A stretch of 64,000 nt of DNA from Rhizophagus irregularis (Eukaryota; Glomeromycota; Glomeromycetes; Glomerales; Glomeraceae): assembly GCF_026210795.1 (NCBI RefSeq), contig NC_089447.1, positions 374,501 to 438,500 of the forward strand, written 5' to 3'. The notes under the pieces were generated by a model. It saw only the letters and a program-made list of their open reading frames with translations, did no database searches and had not been told where the DNA came from. The position numbers and the translations under genes were made by a program. Numbering within the stretch: the first letter of the stretch is position 1; every line of letters starts with the position of its first letter. Shown here piece after piece: positions 34,138 to 44,374 of the stretch.

Positions 34138-35340
34138 CTAGGTGTAACCCGTCGCGCTGCGCCGGGGATAAAACTTGCCCAGAAAAGTAACAATGGTATG
34201 GCTATATTTTAGAAATAGGCTTAGTATTTTAATAATATTATTTACAGTATGATAAAAACAATCTAATAAATTTATATACTTTGCTGAAACTTGGAGTTTA
34301 CAATCGATATTGATTAGATATTGCAATGATATCATTACGATATCATTACGATATTTTGATAAAAAATAGATTCGACGTCGTTAAGTTAGTCGTAACTATA
34401 TTTATTCGACATTGATTAGTTCGATATCTCTGCGATATCGCAGCGATCATTATGCGATGTAAATATTATCACGTAATCACATCGTAGTGATGTCGTATTA
34501 ACATTGAATTAATATTACAAAAATATTTGACATTTATTTGATATCGTAACCATGTCGTATTAACATTGAATTAATATTACAAAAATATTTGACATTTATT
34601 TGATATCGTAACCATGTCGTATTAACATTGAATTAATATTACAAAATATTTGACATTTTATTTGATATCGTAACCACATCGTAGTGATATCATATTAACA
34701 TCGAATTAATATTGCAAAAATATTTTACATCTATTTGATATCGTAACCACATCGTAGTGATGTCGTATTAACATTGAATTAATATTACAAAATATTTGAC
34801 ATTTTATTTGATATCGTAATCACATCGTATTGATATCATATTAACATCGAATTAATATTCAAAAATATTTTATCTATTTGATATCGTAACCACATCGTAG
34901 TGATGTCGTATTAATATTGAATTAATATTACAAAATATTTGACATTTTATTTGATATCGTAACCACATCGTAGTGATATCATATTAACATCGAATTAATA
35001 TTGCAAAATATTTGACATTTTATTTGATATCGTAACCACATCGTAGCCATATCGTAGTGATATCATATTAACATCGAATTAATATTGCAAAAATATTAAA
35101 AATATTTTACATCTATTTGATATCGTAGCCACATCGTAGTGATGTCGTATTAACATTGAATTAATATTACAATTTTATTTGATATCGTAACTACATCATA
35201 ATAATATCATATTAATATCGAATTAATATTACAAAAAATGTTTTACATTTATTTAATATCGTAACTACATCGTAATGATATTATATTAACACCGAATTAA
35301 CATCACAAAAATATTTTTATTGTAATATATGTTTATTATT
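34138..35340 (-). mobile_element. Helitron-like non-autonomous element B with GATATC-rich array
   Basis: It has the same CTAG terminus and GC hairpin as element A (complement of 'CTAGGTGTAACCCGTCGCG'). After about 150 bases comes a tandem array (34290-35320) of 61-84 bp units: 'TTTGATATCGTAACCACATC', 'GTAGTGATGTCGTATTAACA', 'TTGAATTAATATTACAAAAT'. There are eleven or more copies. A more diverged version of this array lies at 46260-46730 beside a Helitron helicase tail, supporting a Helitron origin. The 5' boundary is not resolved. Confidence 0.6.
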
Positions 35341-36634
35341 TATTATACATTAATAATAATAATTTTTTATTAGTGGATTATTATGGGTAAGTGGAGTACG
35401 TTTCTTTTCTTCCTTTTTTTTATTCTTTTCTTCTCTTTTTTATTCTTTTCTTCTCTTTTTTATTCTTTTCTTCTCGTATGTGAGTGGATGGATACGTCAT
35501 TTTCAATTTTAAAATATATATATATATATATATAAAAAATAAAAAAAACAATCATGATTAATAAAATGTACTCTTTGTAAAATATATTTAAAATTTAATA
35601 CATAACCTTGGGATAATAGTTAGAGCAGGTAATTCCGGGATTTTGTAAAGAATAATAAAAATGATAATATTTTTAAGTTAGTTCTTTCTTTAAATTTTTT
35701 TGAAAGTGTTTTGTTTCTTAAAATCATAATATTGTAAAAAAATGCTGGTTGCTACGACTGACGGACAACGACAAATTGTCAGGCTACCCCCGGACAAAGT
35801 AATTGGAAGGCGGAAAATGCCATAAATATCCAGCCCTATTTTACAACATTTTCTTCCAGGCTAAAGCAAATATTACAAAAGAAATTGCAAATATATTTAA
35901 CAAGCAATAGATACATGGCCGTTGAAAAATATATTCACACTTCATATTGTAATACCACAGTCTAACAAAGAAATTGCAAATATATTTAACAAGCAATAGA
36001 TACATGGCCGTTGAAAAATATATTCACATTTATACCACAGTCTAACAAAAAAATACTCAAACCACAACATATTGTAAAAAAAATATGAAAAATACGCGTA
36101 TATCCTATTTTCATACCTTGCTTAACAGCTCCACTATTTATTTAAAAAACGGCTTTTTTCTCTTTTGTATGTGGGTAGGTGGGTACATTTTTCCTTTCTT
36201 TTATTCTTTTCTTTCGTATGTGAGTGGCGGGTACATTTTCTTTTCTTTATTCTTGCTTTTATTCTTGCTTTTCGTATGTGGGTGTCTTACTATGTTGAAT
36301 ATATAAACTAAAGTGTCCCAAAGTATTGTTAATATTGTAAAAAGATAATTAAAGTATACTTTAAAAAGAGACGAACTAAAATACCGTAAAGTATTAATAT
36401 AAAAGACAAGAGAAAAGCGTATTTTTGAAAATAAACAAAAAAAATCTCATTAATAAACGCGAATTTTAGCTATTTTTAGATATCACATGCATGATATCAC
36501 ATGCATGTAATTAAAGTGATTTTAATTGGTTAATTTTAATTTATTATTACATCATGCATATGATTTTATTGGTTAAAATTTTATACGATACAAATTAAAA
36601 TAATTATTTTATTATATTTATATAATTAATATAA
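35341..36634. other. Non-coding stretch with short repeats
   Basis: Contains 'TTTTTATTCTTTTCTTCTC' triplicated at 35417-35475, repeated 'CGTATGTGAGTGG' words at 35474, 36218 and 36268, and a TA dinucleotide run near 35514-35533. A duplication lies at 35879-36050, and 'ATATCACATGCATG' is repeated in tandem at 36480-36508. No gene. Its right end is the 3' flank of the transposase-like gene. Confidence 0.5.
35879..36050. repeat. Direct duplication, about 85 bp, two copies
   Basis: 'AAAGAAATTGCAAATATATT', 'TAACAAGCAATAGATACATG' and 'GCCGTTGAAAAATATATTC' occur twice back to back with very few differences; a recent event. Confidence 0.85.
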
Positions 36635-39600
36635 TTATATGGCTGTAAAATAAAAATTATTTTTTATCCAAATTCTATTTGTAGTATCATGATTTGGTAG
36701 TTGGCACCTTTCTGAATTACAATTATGAATAAAATGTACTTTTTGAACATTATCTATTACAGTAATTGGAAAAATACGTCTCCATTTATCTCCTGTTGCT
36801 TGGAGACGGTAAAGTGGACATTTTAATACTGAATGTTCAACCATAGTATCTTCAAACCAATCTACAACAATAAATGCATAATATTTGTTATTGTTACCCT
36901 TATGTTGAAAGATACCTTTGATTATTGCATAAGATTCTTCATGATCTTCTTCATAAATTGTGATAAAATCATCGAGATGTAGGTGAACTTTTGAAAGGAT
37001 ACCATTTTCTTCTTCAATCATATATGATGCAAATTTGTACCAACTAATTGAAGAGTTTATAAGTGCCGCCTCAAACTTCATATCCACATAAGATAAAAAC
37101 AATTCAGTTTTAAAATTATGTAAAGTTAAAAGAAGTTTATCACGTTCCTGCTTTGGCATTCTTTTTTTTAATGAAATATTGGAAATAAAGTTTACTGGAG
37201 ATATAACTAAATTAAAAGATTAGTAAATATAAATATCAAACATGTACTATTATATGCAATAAAATACTTACTTTTTGTATCATCATCATCGTCTTGAACT
37301 TGTTCAGTTGCTTCAGTTGAATATTTATCTTCTGTAACATACCAATTTAAAAATAATTGTCCAAAATTTGAATTTGTAAATCCAGTACAAGATCTATTAA
37401 ATCTTGGATCAATACCACCATCTGCTAAATGTCGAATTGCAAATAAAGTATTGTAACGCTTTAATAAATCTAAATCTATGTTTTTGCAATTAGTTTTTGG
37501 TACCATCCCCTTAAAAATACGATGGACCATTTCTTTTATACCAACTTGGGTATTAATAAGTGTTCCAAAGGTTTTAGCATGCATCAAAAGATGCATATTA
37601 ACGTGTATGTTTGGTAAATTAACAAAATTTACAAAAACCTATAAAAAGTAAAATATTGTTAATTATTTGAAATTATTCCACATTTCAATATCAAATTTGT
37701 AACTATACCTTTGGAAGGATTGAAAACTCTTCTTCAAGACATTGTTGCAATTCCTCATAGCTATCTGATGTAAATTTCTTGTTAAAAACCGCTTTCATAG
37801 TTTTTGCAACATGTATCCAACAAGATATAATAATTTTTGGAACTGAACTAACTCGAAATGCATCAATTCTTTGTTGAATCATGGCTGTTTCATTACGTTT
37901 GATACTTGATTCTTTTAAAAACTGGTTTAACAAAAATGGCATAATCATAGCTAATCTAAGTAAATCCGACATCATAAAACTATTGTAGTGAGTAATCGGA
38001 TTTGGTAAGCGAGACCATCTTTTTGGAATTTCAAAATTTTTCCAAATTTCGATAAAATTATCTTCTCCTTCTCGTGAAAATAATTCACAAGTTAATTTTA
38101 GTAGCCGCCCAATCTTTCCTGCAGTCGCATGATAAACATCCTGCGGCGTCTGTAAATGTCTTTCCCTTTTTAATTTATCTAAAATACTAGGTAATGATCG
38201 TAAACCATATTCCGTACAAAGTTGATCTCTTCTTGACATTATAGTCTCATGAGAAATTTTTAAGATTTCTTCGTCTGTAATATGATGATAACGTAATGTT
38301 GTTACGATATCCTGATTGTGAGCACTCAATGATTCTTTAGTAGTTTTACAAGTACGACAACCCTTATTTGCATTATGTCTAAATTTATTTTTTAAACAAT
38401 TTTAATAGTTGTCATAAAATTATATTATTATATTATTAACTAAGTTGAAAAAATACCTTAGTACTCCTGTCATATCGTTACCTTGAGGTAAATCTGCCGT
38501 AACAACGCCTAAACCAGCAATTATCCATGCATCTTGTCCTTGGACAGTCATCACCTTTCCTTTCTCTAATTCCTTCATTTCTGAAATGAATGGTATCATA
38601 AATTCGTCAAATTTTCCTCCAAATGGGATAAACCCAATAACAAAATGGTTCTTTATTAGCTTTCTTTGATGTGCTGGCATATTTCCAAACTGTACATAAA
38701 CACCACCTAGAGAATGGTATACATTTCTAAATGTACCAAAATCATCATAATAAAGATCTAAAAACAGCTTATAGATTGGCATAGATGATGATGGTGGATT
38801 TCTAATAGAAATGTAATCAGATGGATGTAGGTATGAAAGCTTTACATTACGAACGTGCCAACGGTCATTACATTTATAAATTATTTCACTAATCCGCAAT
38901 GAACCATCAGGAATATTTTGATGTTGAAACATCATCAATATAGTTACTTTTTCTAAAATTTGAGAAGTCATTATAATTAAAAATGGTTCGTCTTGTAACC
39001 ATACTTCACCGGTAATAGAACGACGTTGTCTTGGTAACCCTTTTAAATTTCCGGGTAAATCACTATATTCCAAAATTTTTTGAATTCGTAACTGATAATA
39101 TCCATCATGATTTTTTAAAATTGATCTTAATCTTCCAAGTTTTTTTTGACCATTATCATCATGATAGTAAACAAAATCACCAGATCGGTACAATACTATT
39201 TATTAAAAATAAATAACTTTAATAAATATTATCAATGATAATAAATTATAATTGTATCAAAGTGTATTAATTTATAACCTTCTGATATTAATATTTCGTG
39301 TTGTCCAAAAAGTGGGGATTCTCCCCATAAATTTCCATGCCAAAATTCTGATTTTTCTTCAGAATTAATGCCGGGTCCAAAATACATATGCTTCATTAGC
39401 ATCGGATTATTAAGAACACGCCATATAATTTCACTAATTGAGAGTTGATACGAAAGTTTTGATCCTCGTGAGGTTGATGGAGTTTTTTTTGGTGAAATTT
39501 TAATAGACTTTGTTATTATTGGTAGGAGAGGAAGACGTTTTCTCCATGATTGGAATCTTCGGATATTTTTTACCACATGGGTAGGTTCAAATTGAGAATT

Positions 39601-40293
39601 GTGAATGATATCGACAAGATCTTCATATGCTTTCGTAGAAACATTATGTTTCTGAAGCCAGCAAAATAATGCCGTAGTTGTATAATTATCAAAGTACGGT
39701 GCAAATTGACCATTGCAGAACGGTATCTTGTCTTCATCTAACGCTTCAACGATTTGATGTATTTCTTCCTCTTCGTTATTACGTTCCTCTTCATCGTTAT
39801 TACGTTCCTCTTCATCGTTATTACGTTCCTCTTCATCGTAATTACGTTCCTCTTCATCGTTATTACGTTCCTCTTCCACTTGATTATTATTATCATCATT
39901 ATTACCTTCATCCTCCTCCTCTTCGTCATTGTTTTCATTATTATCTTCCTCCTCTTCCTCCTCTTCATAATTGTATTCGTTATCACTTTCTTCTTCCTCT
40001 TCAGTATCAGATGAATTGACATTATCTTGCGAAAATATCATCTCATCATTGTAGTCTTGAGGATTAATTGATCCATATGCATTATCGTCATCATTAATGT
40101 CTTGAAAACTTAAATCATCTTTATGATCATACTGAAAGTCCATGTCATCGTTATCATTATCAGGTGAACGTACAGGCGAACGAATTGCCACTCTCTCGTC
40201 AGAATCTGTTGTCTCATTAGGTTTGCTGTAAGAAAACCGATTTCGAATTCGAATTGGCTCTATTGGCTTGTTGTGACTATATCGTCTTCTCAT
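36635..40293 (-). CDS. CACTA/Plavaka-like transposase gene, five exons, 1120 aa
   Basis: Exons are 40293-39279, 39195-38457, 38378-37709, 37638-37272 and 37206-36635. All junctions are GT..AG and keep frame, and the total is 3363 bases with one stop. The N-terminus (about 1-190) is acidic with EEERNNDE repeats. Exon 2 begins 'RSGDFVYYHDD..KLGRL' and runs to 'SQILEKVTI', resembling a BAH fold. Next come 'LDLYYDDFGTFRNVYHSLGG', 'KNHFVIGFIPFGGKFDEF', 'VTADLPQGNDMTGV' and, across the exon 2/3 splice, 'LRHNANKGCRTCK'. That order of Asp-containing blocks and a Cys motif is what I know from tnp2/Plavaka-type DDE transposases; which residues are catalytic is inference. Exon 3 has 'RLPNPITHYNSFMMSDLLRL'; exon 5 has 'FIVVDWFEDTMVEHSVLKCP'. 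A decayed piece of a relative lies at 56300-56700. No terminal inverted repeats were found around it, so it may be domesticated or have lost its ends. Confidence 0.8.
39777..39880 (-). repeat. Coding minisatellite, 21-bp unit, five copies
   Basis: 'CGTTCCTCTTCATCGTTATTA' less its last base, repeated; encodes EEERNND in the acidic region of the transposase-like protein. The unit is a multiple of three, so copy changes keep frame. Confidence 0.85.
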
Positions 40294-40771
40294 CTTTATA
40301 ACAATTTAAAATAATTCAAATTTAATTAGAACATAATTACCAGTGGTACCACTACCACAGTATCTGTTATAAATTCAATTAGAACTAAATTTATTAAATA
40401 CTATTAGTGTGTCGGCAAAAAAAAAATGCAATTAAGTAATCAATTCGGTTAAATTACTGCCGATTTGGCTACACAAAATTTAGGGTCAATTATACCGGTT
40501 AATGACAATTGGTATGACAAATAATACTATCGAAAATAGTCATTTATTGAATCAGAAAATAAAATAAAATATATAATAATATAAAACATAATAATAAAAT
40601 AAAATAAAACATATAATAATATAAACATAATAATAATTAAATAAAATAAAACATATAATAAAATAAAACATATAATAATAAAATAAAATAAAACATAATA
40701 TTAAAATAAAATAAAACATAATAATAAAATAAAATAAAATATATTAAAATAATAAAATAAAAAATAAAAAA
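40294..40771. repeat. Short intergenic region, largely an A/T microsatellite
   Basis: 40555-40770 is a long run of 'AATAAAATAAAACATATAAT' words. It separates the 5' end of the transposase-like gene from the 3' end of the Myb/SANT gene; both are on the minus strand. Confidence 0.7.
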
Positions 40772-41359
40772 TCAATGACGTCGGTGAGAGCGCCTGCGCT
40801 CTCGGTGGTGAGGAGATCGAGAACGAGAGCGCCTGCGCTCTCGGTGGTAGTAGGGGGATCGGGAGCGAGAGCGCCTGCGCTCTCTATACTCGTATGTCCT
40901 ACGATCCATCCTATTTCTCCGGGCGGCCCGGACTAATGCTTAAAACAAAGCAAGTATTAATATAAATGCAATGAATTAATGAAAAAATCAGTTAAATAAT
41001 AAATACTTACGCTCCACTCTCCAAAACTCGTCAGAGAGTTCCTGGTGGAATCTCTCGTCATGCAAAGTCGGGGTACGAGTGGGATATCCTTCAGGATTTC
41101 TGTTTATTAATCTCTCTAAATTCTCGTACCCCGACTTTAGCGCATTCCATTTCTCTCTACATTGTTTTCTAGTTGGCCTGAATATGTGGTTGTTTCGTAT
41201 ATCACGAGCAATTCCACGCCATAATTGGTTTTGGTTATGTAACCTCGTTGTGGTGAATAAGGGCTGATAGGCCCGACGACGCTGAATTAAGGTCAAAGCA
41301 GCGTCATCGGGCCATTGAATGTATACTGGAAGATTTGCGTTTAAGTTTAATGCTGCCAT
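40772..41359 (-). CDS. Myb/SANT-like domain protein with arginine/serine-rich tail, two exons, 169 aa
   Basis: Exon 1 is 41359-41011. The intron is 41010-40933 (GTAAGT..ATTAG, 78 bp). Exon 2 is 40932-40772. Frame is kept (510 bases in all). Residues about 18-110 are a Myb/SANT-like fold: 'WPDDAALTLIQRRRAYQPLF', 'NQLWRGIARDIRNN', then 'RPTRKQCREKWNALKSGYE'. Trp, Leu-Trp and KW mark the three helices, so DNA binding is likely. Exon 2 encodes three 'RERRRSRSRSP'-type blocks, an RS domain as in splicing-linked proteins. It is much richer in GC than its surroundings. An unspliced reading gives only 123 residues ending in intron sequence. It lies next to the transposase-like gene on the same strand and may be its accessory DNA-binding partner (inference). 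Confidence 0.75.
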
Positions 41360-41410
41360 TATTAAATATTATTAGTTTGATGGGGAAAATGTCAAGAAAA
41401 GGCTCTATAT

Positions 41411-41835
41411 TTATAATAAATTTATTATGATTTCTTTGAGTTTATTTTTACGATCTTGTCTAAATTTTTTAGTTCTAATGCAATCATCCTTAATTAATTT
41501 ATTTAACATTGAATACACACATAATTTTTTTTTGATTTCTTTGAGTTTATTTTTACGATCTTGTCTAAATTTTTTAGTTCTAATGCAATCATCCTTAATT
41601 AATTTATTTAACAATGAATACACACATAATTTTTTTTTGATTTCTTTGAGTTTATTTTTACGATCTTGTCTAGTTCTAATGCAATCATCTTTAATTAATT
41701 TATTTAACATTGAATACACACATATTTTTTTTTGATTTCTTTGAGTTTATTTTTACGATCTTGCCTAAATTTTTTAGTTCTAATGCAATCATCTTTAATT
41801 AATTTATTTAACATTGAATACACTCAATTTTTTGA
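41411..41835. repeat. Four tandem copies of a 105-bp unit
   Basis: Units start at 41431, 41536, 41641 and 41736; the third copy is 95 bp because it lacks an 'AAATTTTTTAG' segment. The 105-bp unit is a multiple of three and the minus strand stays open ('LNKLIKDDCIRTKKFRQDRK' per unit). It may therefore be the remains of a coding repeat, or the subterminal repeats of the element carrying the two upstream genes. Confidence 0.8.
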
Positions 41836-43122
41836 TTTATCAATTTATTTTAAAAATATAATTATAGTAATACTGCATTAATTAATATATATAAATAAAA
41901 ATAAATAAACAAATTCTATTAATAAAAAATGAGTTAAAATGTTATCTTTATACTTTATAATTATAAAATATAATATTTTAAATCACGCATGTCCTTCCTT
42001 AATTATATTTCATATTACACTGCGATGATATATTACAATTATACTGAATTTTAAGCTAACCTTAATTTACACCGTAACGAACTTAATTCGATCTTAATTT
42101 ACTCTGTTTTAGGAATATTATCGAACAATTAAACAAATGATTAGTTGCACATGACTTGTATTATTTGAATAGTTGATACTTTATATACCGATATTTGATT
42201 ACACCAATATGTATTAAAACTCTTTCCTATCAGTAATTTCACAATTTCAATCAATATATCGGTATTTTTCAAATATCGTTGTAAGTCTACTACTGTAGAT
42301 CCCATCTATTTTTTATGTAATCAATCCAGAGGCTTACACTAAATAGATATGGCTTAGTTAGATAGGATCATCACATGGTTCATTGGCTCAGTTATTTTTC
42401 CGTCAAGAGTACCAGGATCTTATAAATTTTTTTTTCTTGCATGTCATCGTATCACACATAAAAATGGAAATTCAAAACGTAATATTCCATTAATTTCTTC
42501 TCACTCCTTTTCTTCTACCGATCATTTTTCTTCTCACTCCTTTTCTTCTACCGATCATTTTTCTTCTCACTCCTTTTCTTCTACCGATCATTTTTCTTCT
42601 CACTCCTTTTCTTCTACCGATCATTTTTCTTCTCACCTTTCCATTATTTTTCTTCTCATTCCACGTATAGCCTGAAAAATATAATAAATTTGAAACCGTA
42701 AAATCGATTTGAGGTAATCTTCCATGTAAAAAAAAAATTTCACTGAATGAAATTCGATATTGTAATAATTTATTTATATTAATTAAATTTAATTTTCGAT
42801 CTTCTAGAAATCATAATTTTTAGTTTTCCCATCTCCTGATATTTTTAACTGATCCTGCATTCTACACGATACACAATGATATTAAGATCATGTATATTTT
42901 CCAATTAAATACTACAATCATAATTACAATAGCTAAAATCTCAAAATTATATCATGATAACCTCGCCCTTTTTTTTGTTCATTCAATATTTATCATCTAC
43001 TTTTTTGAGCAAGAAAGTTGCTCTACATTTTTTATTCATTCATATTTTCTCGATAAATATCACCTACTTTTAAACAAAAAGGTTGTTCCACTTTTTTTTT
43101 CGCTCATATTTTTTTTTATATT
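41836..43122. other. Non-coding stretch before the poly-Asp gene
   Basis: Holds a palindromic pair at 42183-42257 ('TATACCGATATTTGATT' and its near-complement 'AATCAATATATCGGTATT'), a 33-bp tandem repeat at 42497-42640, and pyrimidine-rich sequence leading to the ATG at 43123. Two or three imperfect 65-bp copies of 'TATTTATCATCTACTTTTTT' lie at 42985-43110, in the promoter region. Confidence 0.55.
42497..42640. repeat. Four tandem copies of a 33-bp unit
   Basis: The unit is 'CTTCTCACTCCTTTTCTTCT' plus 'ACCGATCATTTTT'; four essentially identical copies starting at 42497, 42530, 42563 and 42596, then a decaying fifth. Similar in flavour to the pyrimidine arrays of the Helitron-like elements. 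Confidence 0.85.
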
Positions 43123-43435
43123 ATGACGACTAAACGTAAATTACCTAATAAATCGTCTGATGATAATCAAGAAATGGAAGTTGAAGGAGGTATGTAGATA
43201 TAACTCTTTTGTAAATTTATAGTAAGTTTTGCTTATATAGTTATATGTAAGAAGAATAATTAATAAATACCAAAAATATGTATAATAGGATCGAAAAGAA
43301 AACAAATTACGAAAAAAAGAAGAGATATTGACATTGAGAAAGCCAATCAGTTGATGAAAAAAAGTAAAAATAGTAATAAAGAAGCTGCCGAATCTGCTGA
43401 TAAAGAAGTTATAGTAGTAAATGAAAAAAGAAGTA

Positions 43436-43479
<44 letters not shown>

Positions 43480-44374
43480 AATGATGATGATGATGAGAGT
43501 AAGACGGAAGATCATAAAAAACCCGAAGTATTTCAATTAAAGTCAAATTTAGAAATAGTTGCTTGGCTCGTCGACCATCCGGAAATTTTAAGATTGGCAC
43601 TAGAAATGAACAATACGGATGTTGCTATCTCATCATCCAGTAAAATTACGGACGTAAGTATTAAATTAACATGATTTTATTATGTCTAAATCTTTTAAAT
43701 AATGTATTTTTAATATTTTAGGATAAAATTCGTCTATGGGACGAAAGTGTCAAGTGTCTTTTTTTACGTGCAAGAAGTCCGCGTGGTGAAGTTTTTGATG
43801 AGTTGATAACAAAAATTTTCAAAATAAAAATACATTCGAACGAAGCTAAAAGCTACCTCGAAAAAACCCGAAAATTTTTTATCGATTTCAGAAATAAGTT
43901 TAACCAAATTATTTTAACTTCTGTAGAAGAATTTAAAGAAATAAGAAAAAACAGGTATTTATTTAATTGTTTCGTAGCTAACCAAATAGTGCTGTTTGTA
44001 TTAATTATTAATTTAATTATAGAGCATCTACTGGAAGTTTATCTCAAAAGGAACTTATAGATTACGTTGATGAAGAATTTGTCCAAAAGATTTTAAGCCG
44101 ACAGCTTGTAGCTGTTAATATTTCAGAATTAACAAGAAATGGAGGATTCAATACCTTGGTTGATTTCGTAAGAGAAACCTTTAAGGTTTCGTGGAACGGA
44201 AAAAATTTGTCCGCCGTTAAAGAATTAGATAATATGACCAAAAAATTAACGATCCCTTCTAGGAGCGGAAATAAGATCGTTGATTCTTTATCGGTAAGTT
44301 ATTTTATTTATACTGTACTGATACTTCATATCCTTTAATCATAGTTATTAATAATAATATTAAATTATACATAG
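43123..44374 (+). CDS. Spliced gene with poly-Asp tract, about 321 aa, function unknown
   Basis: Exons: 43123-43189, 43289-43653, 43722-43954, 44023-44293 and possibly 44345-44374. Introns are GTATGT, GTAAGT, GTATTT and GTAAGT types, and every junction keeps frame. The basic start ('MTTKRKLPNKSSDDNQEMEV', 'KRKQITKKRRDIDIEKANQL') looks like a nuclear localisation region. Then come 14 Asp, an Asn, four more Asp, and two helical segments: 'LEIVAWLVDHPEILRLALEM' and 'RLWDESVKCLFLRARSP'. Exon 4 has 'SLSQKELIDYVDEEFVQKIL' and 'FVRETFKVSWNGKNLSAVKE'. I do not recognise the family. The final exon is only ten codons and weak; the true 3' end may differ. Intact splice sites in all exons suggest a live gene. 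Confidence 0.65.
43436..43497 (+). repeat. GAT trinucleotide microsatellite within the coding exon
   Basis: About twenty GAT/AAT triplets encode the poly-Asp tract of the gene at 43123-44374. Long complementary frames here (poly-His, poly-Ile) are its shadows. Confidence 0.95.

Noticed and set aside
39678-40022. Frames with VITFLF and NVITMKR repeats
   Set aside because: Shadows of the EEERNND coding minisatellite in the transposase-like exon 1.
41427-41735. Plus-strand frame 'ISLSLFLRSCLNFLVLMQS'
   Set aside because: Opposite strand of the 105-bp tandem repeat; hydrophobic content follows from the complement.
42497-42640. Regular repeats considered as a CRISPR array
   Set aside because: Units are directly adjacent with no spacers, and the genome is eukaryotic.
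43141-43600. Poly-Ile and poly-His frames opposite the GAT repeat
   Set aside because: Complementary shadows of the poly-Asp microsatellite; the plus-strand gene has consistent splice sites.
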